Positions 7,515 to 14,863 of a stretch of DNA of 21,552 nucleotides are shown here, piece by piece. This stretch comes from Ruminiclostridium sp. (GTDB taxonomy: Bacteria > Bacillota_A > Clostridia > Oscillospirales > Oscillospiraceae): positions 1 to 21,552 of the forward strand of contig JAFXCU010000104.1 in assembly GCA_017521345.1 (NCBI GenBank), in the 5' to 3' direction. How positions within the stretch are numbered: the stretch's first letter is position 1; every line of letters starts with the position of its first letter. The notes below the pieces were generated by a model that made no database searches, was not told the origin of the DNA, and was given only the letters and a program-made list of their open reading frames with translations. Made by a program: the position numbers and the translations under genes.

Positions 7515-8960
7515 TTAGTCCCTGTTATCGTACCCGAAGTTGCGGATCAGGTTCAGGTTGTCTCGCCAGTTCTCCTTCACCTTCACCCAGGTCTCCAGGT
7601 ACACCTTGGTGCCCATAAACCGCTCCACGTCCTCACGGGCCATGGTGGAGATCTTCTTGAGCATGGCTCCCTGCTTGCCGATGATGATGCCCTTGTGGGA
7701 GGCCTTTTCGCAATAGATGGTCACATGGAGGTCGATGATACCGGAGTCCCGCTCGGAGAACTTGGTGACCTCCACGGCGGTGCCATGGGGGATCTCCTTT
7801 TCCAGAGAGTAGAGGATCTTCTCCCGGACGATCTCGGCGCAGACCTGCTTTTCGGGCTGGTCGGTGACCACGTCCCGGGGGAAGAGCTGGGGGCCTTCCG
7901 GCAGGTAGCCGGACAGGAGTTCCATGAGCTCCTCCAGGCCCTCCTTCCGCTTGGCGGAGATGGGCACGATGGCGTCAAAGTCGTGGACCTTGCTGTAGGC
8001 GTCGATGACCGCCAGCAGCTCGGGCTTTTCCACAGTGTCGATCTTGTTGATGACCAGGACAGAGGGCACCTTCATGCGCTTGATCTGGTCGATGAGCTCC
8101 CGCTCAGGGCCGCCCACGTTGGGGATGGGCTCCACCAGCAGGAGGACGCCGTCCACGTCGGCCACACTCTTTTTCACCACGTCCACCATGTAGTCGCCCA
8201 GGCGGTTGGCCGCCTTGTGGAGGCCGGGGGTGTCCATGAAAACGAACTGGCTGTCCCCACGGGTAAGGACGGCGCAGATGCGGTTGCGGGTGGTCTGGGG
8301 CTTGTTGCTGACGATGGCGATCTTCTCGCCCACCAGGGCGTTGGTCAGGGTGGACTTGCCCACGTTGGGGCGGCCGCAGATGGTCAGGATGCCGCAGCGC
8401 TTGACCTCCTCTTCCTCCTCCCGGATGAGCTCAGGCTCCAGGGGCTTGTCCAGGTCCTCGTTCCAGCTGTCACGGGTGACACCCAGGCTCTCCAGGATGG
8501 CCTCTTCTCTTGCCCGCATCTGGGCCTTCTGGGGGCCTTCGTCCAGGTGGTCATAGCCCAGCAGATGGAGGACGGAGTGGACGGCCAGATAGGCCATCTC
8601 CCGCTGAACGCTGTGGCCGAACTCCTGGGCCTGCTCCTTGGCCCGGTCCACAGAGATGACCATGTCACCCAGGGGGCACAGGCCGGTCTCCAGGTCCAGG
8701 TCCTCCTCGTTCTCTCCGGTGGGAGGGATGCCGGGGACCAGCTCCAGCATGGGGAAGGACAGCACGTCGGTGGCACTGTCGATGTCCCGGTGCTCCTTGT
8801 TGATCTCCCGGATGCCCTCGTCGTCGGTGAGAAGGACGTCCACCATACAGCCGATGTCCACCTTCTCCGCCTCCAGAGCAGCGGTGATGACCCGGGTCAG
8901 CAGGGGCTTATAGGGATTGGGGCCGCTCAGTTCCCAATCGATGTAAATGTCATGTCTCAT
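7515..8960 (-). CDS. ybeY-era: fused endoribonuclease YbeY - GTPase Era
   Basis: One uninterrupted frame encodes two ribosome-maturation proteins normally made separately. From the ATG at 8960 the product is 481 residues. Residues 1 to about 165 are YbeY, the metal-dependent RNase in 16S rRNA 3'-end processing and ribosome quality control; its zinc ligands are His128, His132 and His138 in HSVLHLLGYDH. An acidic linker follows (about 168-187, ending in a Glu run). Residues 188-481 are Era: G1 GRPNVGKS (196-203), QTTRNR switch, G3 DTPG (243-246), G4 NKID (305-308), G5 SAK (335-337), and a C-terminal KH domain with GIIIGKQG (about 424-431). Starts at 8984 (ATG) or 8993 (TTG) are possible; none has a strong ribosome-binding site. 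The 8960 start fits YbeY N-termini best. dgkA and cdd, which often lie between ybeY and era in Bacilli, are absent. Confidence 0.93.
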   Translation of the reverse strand: MRHDIYIDWELSGPNPYKPLLTRVITAALEAEKVDIGCMVDVLLTDDEGIREINKEHRDIDSATDVLSFPMLELVPGIPPTGENEEDLDLETGLCPLGDMVISVDRAKEQAQEFGHSVQREMAYLAVHSVLHLLGYDHLDEGPQKAQMRAREEAILESLGVTRDSWNEDLDKPLEPELIREEEEEVKRCGILTICGRPNVGKSTLTNALVGEKIAIVSNKPQTTRNRICAVLTRGDSQFVFMDTPGLHKAANRLGDYMVDVVKKSVADVDGVLLLVEPIPNVGGPERELIDQIKRMKVPSVLVINKIDTVEKPELLAVIDAYSKVHDFDAIVPISAKRKEGLEELMELLSGYLPEGPQLFPRDVVTDQPEKQVCAEIVREKILYSLEKEIPHGTAVEVTKFSERDSGIIDLHVTIYCEKASHKGIIIGKQGAMLKKISTMAREDVERFMGTKVYLETWVKVKENWRDNLNLIRNFGYDNRD

Positions 8961-9002
8961 TGGTTTCTCGCTTTCTGTATTCATCCGTTGCAACGGGGCT
9001 GA

Positions 9003-10013
9003 TTACCCCTTCTTGTTCTCGTAATGCTTCTTATTGCCGGCATGGCCCTGGTTCTTGGCCCGGTTCTTCTCGTCTTCCTCATAGGCCTTGATGATCCGCT
9101 GGACGATCACATGGCGGACCACGTCGCTGTCGTTCAAACGGCAGATGGCAATGTCCTCCACCCCCTGCAGCACCCGCATGGCCTCCTTCAGGCCGGAGAC
9201 CTTGTCTCCGGGCAGGTCGATCTGGGTGATGTCGCCGGTGATGACGATCTTGGAACCGAAGCCCAGACGGGTCAGGAACATCTTCATCTGCTCCCGGGAG
9301 GTGTTCTGGGCCTCGTCCAGGATGATAAAGGAGTCGTCCAGAGTACGGCCTCTCATGTAGGCCAGGGGGGCCACCTCGATGTTCCCCCGCTCCAGATACT
9401 TGGCATAGCTCTCGGCACCCAGCATCTCAAAGAGGGCGTCGTAGAGGGGCCGCAGGTAGGGGTCCACCTTGCTCTGAAGGTCACCAGGCAGGAAGCCCAG
9501 ATGCTCGCCCGCCTCCACGGCAGGGCGGGTGAGGATGATGCGGTTGACCTCCTTGGCCCGGAAGGCCGCCACAGCGGCTGCCACGGCCAGGTAGGTCTTA
9601 CCGGTGCCGGCGGGGCCCACGCCCAGGGTGATGGTATTTTCCCGGATGGCCTGGATGTACTTCTTCTGACCCACCGTCTTGGCCTTGATGGGCTTTCCCT
9701 TGGCGGTGACACAGAGGACGTCGGCAGCCAGCGTCTGGATCTTGTCTTCGTTGCCCGACTTCACCAGCTGGATGAGATAGCGGACGGTCTGTTCCGTGAT
9801 GGCCTCTCCCCGGCCGGACAGGCCGATGAGGTTTTCGATGACCTTGGTTCCGTGCATGACGGCTTCGGGCTCACCGCTGATCTTCAGCAGGTCGTCCCGC
9901 CCCACCACATGGATCCCCAGCTCCTTTTCCAGAAGCCGGATATTCTCATCAAAGGAACCAAAAATGTCGATGGCTTCCTCCATCCGTTCAATGCTGACTG
10001 TCTGTTCGATCAT
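9003..10013 (-). CDS. phoH: PhoH family ATPase (YbeZ-like)
   Basis: PhoH/YbeZ is a cytosolic P-loop ATPase related to the ATPase core of SF1 helicases, functionally linked to YbeY and RNA metabolism. The protein is 336 residues. An N-terminal KH-like segment (about 10-100) precedes Walker A GPAGTGKT (133-140), the TRPAVEAGE-LGFLPGD region, and Walker B IILDEAQN (230-237), followed by VITGD (sensor-like) and a basic tail. The reading frame stays open to 10133, but ATG at 10013 has AAGGAG 8 nt upstream and overlaps the yqfD stop as ATGA, so translation is coupled to yqfD. It lies directly upstream of ybeY-era, as in many bacteria. Confidence 0.95.
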   Translation of the reverse strand: MIEQTVSIERMEEAIDIFGSFDENIRLLEKELGIHVVGRDDLLKISGEPEAVMHGTKVIENLIGLSGRGEAITEQTVRYLIQLVKSGNEDKIQTLAADVLCVTAKGKPIKAKTVGQKKYIQAIRENTITLGVGPAGTGKTYLAVAAAVAAFRAKEVNRIILTRPAVEAGEHLGFLPGDLQSKVDPYLRPLYDALFEMLGAESYAKYLERGNIEVAPLAYMRGRTLDDSFIILDEAQNTSREQMKMFLTRLGFGSKIVITGDITQIDLPGDKVSGLKEAMRVLQGVEDIAICRLNDSDVVRHVIVQRIIKAYEEDEKNRAKNQGHAGNKKHYENKKG

Positions 10014-11293
10014 GGGCTCTGCTCCTTCGTGTTCTTCTCGTCTTCCCGGGCGTCCTCCGCCAGAGGGCTTTTGGGGGGCTCCACCAGCTGGTCGGTGTCC
10101 CACTTTCTCGTGCGGCCGATCTGCTCGGTGCACTGGGCCAGAAGGGTCACCGTCAGGGTGTCCCCCTCCTGCTCTGCCGTATAGTCGGCAGCCAGGACCT
10201 TCCCCTCCTCCATGCAGGCCTCCAGGCTCTCCATGAGCTGCTCTCTGAGCATGGTCTCTGCCTTTTCCGGGTCCACCGGCGCGGGCTCCAGGGTGTAGGC
10301 CCGCCAGGTGGTCTTTTCCCAGAGGACGGGGAGGCTCTTCCCCTCCAAGGGCGTCCAGGACTCTAATCGAGTTATTATATCACATCTATCATAAGGAATT
10401 CCACTGTTTTGATAAAAATTCATCCTTCGGCCCAGGAAGGAGAGGGCATACCGGGTCTTCTCTTCCCCGGTGTACACCTTGACCGGGGCAGTCAGGTCCA
10501 TTTGGGCCGTGAGGGTCCGCCAGGTCCGGGCAAGGACCCGCCCTTCGGCGTGGACCACCCGGGTCCCGGCATCCCCCTCCCAGACCATGGGGTGCAGGTC
10601 CATGAGCATCTCCCCGGAAATGAGGATATCCCCCTCCAGCACCGTGTCTCCCTCCCGAAACATGGCGTCCCCGGCCCAGGGCTCTATGTGGGTGATGACC
10701 CCCGTAGCCGCCGAGATCACGTCCGCCGGGGTCTTTTCATCCCGCAGGGCCGGTCCGGGGTCTGCCTCCCGAAGGATGACCTCCGCCCGGGTGCCGAAGA
10801 TATTCAGGGAGAAGAAGGTCAGCTCGTTCATGGCCAGCATCATCCGGTTCTCCACCTCCCGGATCTTCACCCCGGGTCCCCAGGTCCCCTGGGACACCCC
10901 GCACAGCCGCAGCTGGCTGATGACCTCCTGGTCGGTGATGGTCTCATTGCCCGTCACATCCACCGTGAGGATACACCGGGAACCCACCAGGCAGAAGGCC
11001 AGGGTAAGGACCAGCCCCGCCAGGAGAGCATACCGCCGCCGGAACCGGAGCAGAAACACAGGCAGGCCCTGGCGGACCGCCCCCTCCACTCGGCATTGGG
11101 CCTGCTCCGCCAGGCGGACCAGTTCTCTCTCCCGCCAGCCGGGGACCCGGACCTCCAGGGTGAAAGGGTCCACCCAGACCATCCGATCCAGGCAGAACCC
11201 GGTCCGGGCACAGATGTTTAGAAAATCCTCCGGTTGTGCCCCAGTGATCTGCGCGGTGACGGCGCCAAGCATCCACCTCAAGAACTTCTTCAT
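10010..11293 (-). CDS. yqfD: sporulation protein YqfD
   Basis: YqfD is a conserved membrane protein of endospore formers, made in the mother cell under sigma-E and needed for efficient sporulation; its molecular role is not established. The 427-residue protein has a soluble N-terminal region (1-85) beginning MKKFLRWMLGAV, one transmembrane helix at about 88-105, and a large extracytoplasmic domain with the ITDQEVISQLRLCGV and G-x-KIREVENRMM segments seen in the family. ATG at 11293 has AAGGAGG 7 nt upstream, overlapping the end of yqfC. The stop overlaps the phoH start. The order yqfC-yqfD-phoH matches Bacillus. Confidence 0.94.
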   Translation of the reverse strand: MKKFLRWMLGAVTAQITGAQPEDFLNICARTGFCLDRMVWVDPFTLEVRVPGWRERELVRLAEQAQCRVEGAVRQGLPVFLLRFRRRYALLAGLVLTLAFCLVGSRCILTVDVTGNETITDQEVISQLRLCGVSQGTWGPGVKIREVENRMMLAMNELTFFSLNIFGTRAEVILREADPGPALRDEKTPADVISAATGVITHIEPWAGDAMFREGDTVLEGDILISGEMLMDLHPMVWEGDAGTRVVHAEGRVLARTWRTLTAQMDLTAPVKVYTGEEKTRYALSFLGRRMNFYQNSGIPYDRCDIITRLESWTPLEGKSLPVLWEKTTWRAYTLEPAPVDPEKAETMLREQLMESLEACMEEGKVLAADYTAEQEGDTLTVTLLAQCTEQIGRTRKWDTDQLVEPPKSPLAEDAREDEKNTKEQSP

Positions 11294-11306
11294 GGGCCGC
11301 CCTCCT

Positions 11307-11582
11307 TCACAGGATATCCAGGCCGTCCACCCAGCCCCAGACCCGCAGCTGGCCGGCTGACATGGCCTTGATCTCCAGGTCCCGGCCCCGGATGCGCACC
11401 ATCCACTTGCCCCCGTCCACGGTCAGTTCCTCCCGGCTGTAGGACAGGATGTCCCGGTAGCTTTCCAGAAAGACCTCCCGGTCTCCGGTGAGCTCCAGCC
11501 GGGGCAGTCCGGCACTCTCCCCGGGCAGGGCCAACGCCCGGGCGGCCTTCTCCCGAGCCCCTTCCTTCCGCTTGTTTTCCAT
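11307..11582 (-). CDS. yqfC: sporulation protein YqfC (YabP/YqfC family)
   Basis: YqfC is a small sporulation protein of the YabP/YqfC family, expressed in the mother cell; biochemical role unknown. The 91-residue product contains the family features LPRLELTGDREVFLESY, ILSYSREELTV and a C-terminal R-x-LEIKAMSAGQLRVWG segment ending in a short beta-rich tail. Two in-frame ATGs lie close together, at 11588 and 11582. The AGGAGGG site abuts the first and is 7 nt from the second, so 11582 is chosen; the frame continues to 11678 without family similarity. The gene sits 13 nt before yqfD and behind a candidate sigma-E promoter. Confidence 0.92.
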   Translation of the reverse strand: MENKRKEGAREKAARALALPGESAGLPRLELTGDREVFLESYRDILSYSREELTVDGGKWMVRIRGRDLEIKAMSAGQLRVWGWVDGLDIL

Positions 11583-11606
11583 GGTCATCCCTCCTGTATC
11601 TGGAGG

Positions 11607-11635
11607 AGTGTATGAAGAAAGGGCAGACAGCTTGC
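11607..11635 (-). promoter_or_regulatory. candidate sigma-E promoter of the yqfC operon
   Basis: On the minus strand the octamer CATACACT (11614-11607) matches the sigma-E -10 consensus CATACAnT exactly. A weaker -35-like GCAAGCT (11635-11629) lies 14 nt upstream, agreeing at 4 of 7 positions with the K-M-ATATT consensus. Transcription would start about 18 nt before the yqfC ATG. yqfC and yqfD are sigma-E genes in Bacillus subtilis, which supports the call. Confidence 0.6.
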
Positions 11636-11644
11636 CTGTCCAGC

Positions 11645-11675
11645 AAAAAAGCCCTCGGCACGGCCGAAGGCTTTT
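11645..11675 (-). terminator. rho-independent terminator of the lipoprotein operon
   Basis: Minus-strand stem GCCTTCGGC/GCCGAGGGC (9 bp including one G-T wobble) with loop CGT is followed by six T residues. It begins 2 nt after the stop of the lipoprotein gene and separates that operon from the yqfC promoter. Confidence 0.9.
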
Positions 11676-11677
11676 CA

Positions 11678-12337
11678 TCAGGACTGTTCCATATACTGCT
11701 CCAATTCCTCTCCGTCATCGGAAAGACTGACACTCATCACCCCATCGGCTTCCGTCAGGCTGAAGCACAGGGCGGTGTCTCCACGGACCACCGCATACAG
11801 AGACAGAGGCTCGCCGTCCATGGTCAGGTCGCTCTCCCAGAGGGCACCCTCGGGATAGGCCTCCTGCACCTCCTCCAGGGTGCTGCCATAGGTCAGGTTC
11901 CCGGCGGTCTGCCACCGAAAAGCCTGGGTCACCCGGGTGCCGTAAAGGCTGTGGGGGCAGATATCCACCGCCTTGTCGTTCTGATAGGTGAGGACCAGTC
12001 GGCCCTCCCCCTGGCCGTAGGTATAGGTGGCCGTCCCCTCATCGGTGACCACAAAGGTCAGGGAACTGCCCTTGGTCTGGCCAAAGCCGGTCATGCCCTT
12101 GGTGGGGGTAAATTCCATCTGTCCGGGCAGGTAGGTGACGGGCTTCTGATAGGTCCCCTCCCCCAGAAGGTCCTCCGCCTGGCTTCGGGTCATGCCCAGG
12201 GCAATGACCGTGCCGGTCTCCGGGTCCCGGAGCGCATCGAAGGGGATGCCGCTGCCGGACTGAGCTCCTGCAGGAGCACAAGCCGTAAGGACCAGGGCGG
12301 CCAGCCCGGCCAGCATCCATACACGCATCTGTTTCAC
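11678..12337 (-). CDS. lipoprotein of unknown function
   Basis: A 219-residue secreted protein. Residues 1-19 form a lipoprotein signal peptide with lipobox LTAC; Cys20 would be lipidated and anchor the protein outside the membrane. After a short Gly/Ser/Ala spacer, two similar segments are visible: IALGMTRSQAEDLLGEG (45-61) and LTYGSTLEEVQEAYPEG (148-164), each followed by beta-rich sequence. The GMT-x-x-x-x-E-x-LLG pattern resembles the BamE/SmpA-like fold common in small lipoproteins, but this is only a fold-level hint. The start is GTG at 12337, with AGGAGG 6 nt upstream; it overlaps the preceding stop as GTGA. An ATG three codons later is less well placed. It is the last gene of a three-gene operon. 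Function unknown. Confidence 0.85.
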   Translation of the reverse strand: MKQMRVWMLAGLAALVLTACAPAGAQSGSGIPFDALRDPETGTVIALGMTRSQAEDLLGEGTYQKPVTYLPGQMEFTPTKGMTGFGQTKGSSLTFVVTDEGTATYTYGQGEGRLVLTYQNDKAVDICPHSLYGTRVTQAFRWQTAGNLTYGSTLEEVQEAYPEGALWESDLTMDGEPLSLYAVVRGDTALCFSLTEADGVMSVSLSDDGEELEQYMEQS

Positions 12338-12828
12338 GGGTGTCCTCCTCCCTCCTCGTTGGTCAGTTCCTGGCCGATCTGTTCCAGGATGTAGTCCTCC
12401 AGGCCCTTGGGGTCCCGGACCTGGGCGGCCAGGCCGGTCCGAGCCTGATCCCCTGACCAGCCGACCACCCGTCCAGGGTCTTTTCGGCTTCCCAGGTGGA
12501 CCACCCGGTAGGTATCCTCAGTGCGGAAGTATACCTGGATCTCCGGCGCCTCCCCCAGGACCTCCCGGGCTCTGCGGAGGGTGTTCCTCTCCCGGCACCG
12601 GGCCATGTGGTCGGTGATGGCCCGGGCAGTCTGCCGCTGGACCATATCCTTGGGATACCAGGAGATATAACCCCCCTCCCGGTACACATGGACGGACAGC
12701 AGCTCGGTCTGGAGGCTGTCGGTCACCACCGGCACCGGCCGGGTGAGCCAGGCAACAAAGAGCAAAACCGCCGAAGCCGCCAGCATCAGGCCCAGTTCCC
12801 ATATGATCCGTCGCTTTGTCTCCTTCAT
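12334..12828 (-). CDS. single-pass membrane protein of unknown function
   Basis: A 164-residue protein with a basic cytoplasmic N-terminus (MKETKRRIIWEL), one transmembrane helix at about 12-30, and an extracytoplasmic domain of about 130 residues. That domain alternates beta-strand-like stretches (LLSVHVYREGGYISWY, IQVYFRTEDTYRVVHLG) with a basic helix (ITDHMARCRERNTLRRAREVL). The pattern resembles small extracellular domains of uncharacterised Clostridia proteins; I do not recognise a named family. The ATG at 12828 overlaps the stop of the upstream gene as ATGA, and the stop overlaps the GTG of the lipoprotein gene. The longer in-frame extension to 12963 is shadowed by the upstream gene. 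The coupled arrangement implies a shared envelope role. Confidence 0.8.
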   Translation of the reverse strand: MKETKRRIIWELGLMLAASAVLLFVAWLTRPVPVVTDSLQTELLSVHVYREGGYISWYPKDMVQRQTARAITDHMARCRERNTLRRAREVLGEAPEIQVYFRTEDTYRVVHLGSRKDPGRVVGWSGDQARTGLAAQVRDPKGLEDYILEQIGQELTNEEGGGHP

Positions 12829-13211
12829 CCAGGGTTCCCGCCGTCCTTTCCATGGGCTGTGATGGCGTGGAACCGTGCCATCCGGGCCTGATCCCGCCTG
12901 GTCTGGATGGCCTGTCGGGCCAGCAGGACCAGCCCGGTCTCTGCCAGGGCGGGAAGCACCCACCGGAGGGCATGTCCCTGGTCAGACAGCCAGTAGGACA
13001 CCAGCTCCAAAAGGCTCACGCTCCCCCAATACCGCAGCTGCCAGCCGAACATATCCACCTGGGCGTAGAGAAGGATGTAGAGAAGCAGGCCCATGGCCTC
13101 GGTGAACAGGATCCGTCGGCGGGCCTCCCGCAGGGGCTTTTTCCAGGTGCCCAGCAGGGCAAACACAGGGACCAGAAAGAGTCCGGCCACCACAACAACG
13201 ATCTCATCCAC
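12825..13211 (-). CDS. small polytopic membrane protein of unknown function
   Basis: A 128-residue hydrophobic protein with three or four predicted membrane segments (about 4-20, 36-52, 59-74 and 85-98) and a basic, Gly-rich cytoplasmic tail. I do not recognise a family. Two starts are possible. ATG at 13277 has no good ribosome-binding site and would lie upstream of the predicted transcription start. GTG at 13211 is preceded by AAAGGGGG 7 nt upstream and begins just before the first membrane segment, so it is preferred. The gene is first in an operon with the single-pass membrane protein and the lipoprotein that follow. Confidence 0.72.
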   Translation of the reverse strand: MDEIVVVVAGLFLVPVFALLGTWKKPLREARRRILFTEAMGLLLYILLYAQVDMFGWQLRYWGSVSLLELVSYWLSDQGHALRWVLPALAETGLVLLARQAIQTRRDQARMARFHAITAHGKDGGNPG

Positions 13212-13277
13212 GGAAAATCCCCCTTTCCCAACTTTTGACAGTCTTTTTAAATTAGAATCCAGCCATTGTATAGACAT

Positions 13278-13306
13278 ATTGTAACCTATCAGGTCTATGT
13301 GTACAA
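13278..13306 (-). promoter_or_regulatory. candidate sigma-A promoter of the three-gene membrane/lipoprotein operon
   Basis: On the minus strand TTGTAC (13306-13301) and TACAAT (13283-13278) are separated by 17 nt. The -10 matches 5 of 6 consensus positions, the -35 three of 6. Transcription would begin near 13271, about 60 nt before the GTG start. A nearby TATACAAT on the same strand could be an alternative -10. Confidence 0.5.
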
Positions 13307-13323
13307 TAAAGATATTATGAAAT

Positions 13324-13337
13324 AATTCTTAAGAATT
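13324..13337. repeat. 14-bp perfect AT-rich palindrome
   Basis: AATTCTTAAGAATT is a perfect palindrome lying just upstream of the -35 of the membrane/lipoprotein operon, in a strongly AT-rich patch. It could be an operator, or chance in low-complexity sequence. Confidence 0.4.
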
Positions 13338-13363
13338 TATTATATTTCGAGAAAAGAAAATGA

Positions 13364-13391
13364 CCCTCTGTATATATAACGTTCCAGAGGG
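13364..13391 (-). terminator. probable terminator after the anti-sigma gene
   Basis: CCCTCTG (13364-13370) and CAGAGGG (13385-13391) form a 7-bp stem with a 14-nt AT-rich loop. On the minus strand it is followed by TCATTTTCTTTTC, an imperfect T-rich tail. It lies 43 nt past the anti-sigma stop codon. The large loop and broken T-tract make it a moderate candidate. Confidence 0.6.
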
Positions 13392-13434
13392 CCCTTTTGT
13401 GACATCTTTTTTGAAATTTTTTCAGGTTCTCCCA

Positions 13435-14361
13435 TCAGCCGATGGTCAACCCCAGGTGATCCAGCAGCTCCTCCAGCTGTTCCGGCTCCAGATAGCCCCC
13501 GTAAAGGCTCACCCAGGCATAGGTGGTCTGGCACTCCGCCCAGACGCAGTCCCCATAGAACTGCAGGAGGAAGGTGTGCCCCTCCGCCGTGGTGTACGCA
13601 TAGACCGAATCGTAGTCGCTCTCAGCCACAAAGTTGTTGCTGCCATCGTAGGCATAGGTGCTGTCGTAGGTCCAGTCCAGGGAGAACCAGGCGGTTTCAT
13701 CCTGGGTGGTGTACAGGGTGGTACAGTGCTCGCCCAGCAGGTTCCCCCACCGGTCCTGGATGCGGTAGAAGAAGTTCGCCCCAGGCACATAGCAGTAGTG
13801 CTGGTTCATCCAGGTCAGGTCCCAGGTGACGGCGCCCGACTCCAGCCCCTGGAGGTCTGCCGGGTTCTCGGCGGCGTATTCCGTCTTGACCCCGCCGCCC
13901 TTCTCATAGACCTCCCGGGCCTTCACAGGGCCTTCGTCCTCCAGGATCTTCATGCCCACCCAGTCGGTCATGGACATGACTACAGTGCCCCTCATGGTGT
14001 CCTCAGACTCCCAGCCATCCCACTTCATCCGGCGGGATTCGGTCATCTCCTCCAGGCTGTGGGGCGTTCTGCGGTTGGGGCTGCCGTAGCTGTAGCTCCC
14101 CAGCTGGCTCCCGGCATCTTCCACTGCCTGCCGGTCAGCCAGAACGGTGGGGTTCTGGAGGCTGTTCCCTTGTCCCGCCAGAACAGGTACGGCGCAGACC
14201 ACCAGTACGGCAGCCACCAGGATCACCTTCCAGGGGTGCTTTCTCGTGCTGGCCGGGGCAGCGGTTTTGGGGTTCTCCCGGCAGTTTGCCAGGATGCGGG
14301 CCTTCATGTCCTCGGGCATTTCTATGGCCTCAATCTCTCGTTTCACGCGCTCGTTGTTCAC
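13435..14361 (-). CDS. membrane protein, probable anti-sigma factor
   Basis: A 308-residue type II membrane protein. Residues 1-43 are cytoplasmic and charged (VKREIEAIEMPEDMKARIL), a pattern common in Clostridia proteins encoded right after ECF sigma genes. A transmembrane helix spans about 44-62, and about 245 extracytoplasmic residues follow, rich in Trp, Tyr and Asp, with no recognised enzymatic motif. The start is GTG at 14361, with AGGAG 9 nt upstream inside the last codons of the sigma gene, 6 nt away. Position and topology suggest it sequesters the sigma factor and releases it on an envelope signal. No zinc-binding HxxxCxxC (ZAS) motif is visible, so it is not a classical ZAS anti-sigma. 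Role inferred, not shown. Confidence 0.75.
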   Translation of the reverse strand: MNNERVKREIEAIEMPEDMKARILANCRENPKTAAPASTRKHPWKVILVAAVLVVCAVPVLAGQGNSLQNPTVLADRQAVEDAGSQLGSYSYGSPNRRTPHSLEEMTESRRMKWDGWESEDTMRGTVVMSMTDWVGMKILEDEGPVKAREVYEKGGGVKTEYAAENPADLQGLESGAVTWDLTWMNQHYCYVPGANFFYRIQDRWGNLLGEHCTTLYTTQDETAWFSLDWTYDSTYAYDGSNNFVAESDYDSVYAYTTAEGHTFLLQFYGDCVWAECQTTYAWVSLYGGYLEPEQLEELLDHLGLTIG

Positions 14362-14367
14362 AAAAAG

Positions 14368-14841
14368 TCACTCCTTTCTTAAGGATTCTTCCAATAGTTT
14401 ACGCCCCCGACTCAAGCGCATTTTCACCGCCGAGGGGGTCTTGCCGATGAGTTTGGCGATCTCCTCCGTTCGGTAGCCCTCCACGGCGTAGAGGACCAGG
14501 ACTTCACGATACTTCTCCGGAAGAGCCATGAGGGCCTCCCAGACCGCCCGGTCCTGGGGCTGGTGTCCCTCCTCCGGGACCTGGTCCAGGGCCACCTGGG
14601 GGTGGCGGCTTCTGGCCCGCAGCACATCCCGGCACTGGTTGGTGGTCACCGTCAGGAGCCAGGCCCTCTCGTGTTCGGCATCCTGAAAGGTCCCCAGCCG
14701 GTCCAGGTACCGCAGAAAGGTCTCCTGGACCGCATCCTCGGCGTCCATGGACCGTTTCAGCATCACCAGGGCAAGACGGTAGAGCTGATTGCCATATCGG
14801 TCCAGAGCTTCTTCTATGGTTTGGGCCGGAAGATGTTTCAT
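14368..14841 (-). CDS. ECF-type RNA polymerase sigma factor
   Basis: A 157-residue extracytoplasmic-function sigma factor with only regions 2 and 4. Region 2 includes DAEDAVQETFLR (33-44, core binding) and HERAWLLTVTTNQCRDVLR (58-76, -10 recognition). Region 4 at about 101-152 has the helix-turn-helix YRTEEIAKLIGKTPSAVKMRLSRGRKLLEE that reads the -35. Three in-frame ATGs are close together, at 14859, 14847 and 14841. The G-run ribosome-binding site AAAGGGGGG lies 6 nt before 14841, which also aligns best with relatives. The gene is followed 6 nt later by the putative anti-sigma gene and preceded by an ECF-like promoter. Target regulon unknown. Confidence 0.93.
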   Translation of the reverse strand: MKHLPAQTIEEALDRYGNQLYRLALVMLKRSMDAEDAVQETFLRYLDRLGTFQDAEHERAWLLTVTTNQCRDVLRARSRHPQVALDQVPEEGHQPQDRAVWEALMALPEKYREVLVLYAVEGYRTEEIAKLIGKTPSAVKMRLSRGRKLLEESLRKE

Positions 14842-14863
14842 GGTCATCCCCCCTTTCACTTAC

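Noticed and set aside
7485..9002. 505-codon open frame on the plus strand opposite ybeY-era
   Set aside because: It mirrors the GC-rich codons of the real gene, is low-complexity (Gly, Val, Leu, His, Asp) and has no ribosome-binding site or family motif.
9024..10184. 386-codon plus-strand frame opposite phoH
   Set aside because: Antisense shadow; phoH has complete Walker motifs and a proper start on the other strand.
13212..13277. ATG at 13277 as start of the first membrane protein
   Set aside because: No ribosome-binding site, and it lies upstream of the likely transcription start; GTG at 13211 has AAAGGGGG at good spacing.
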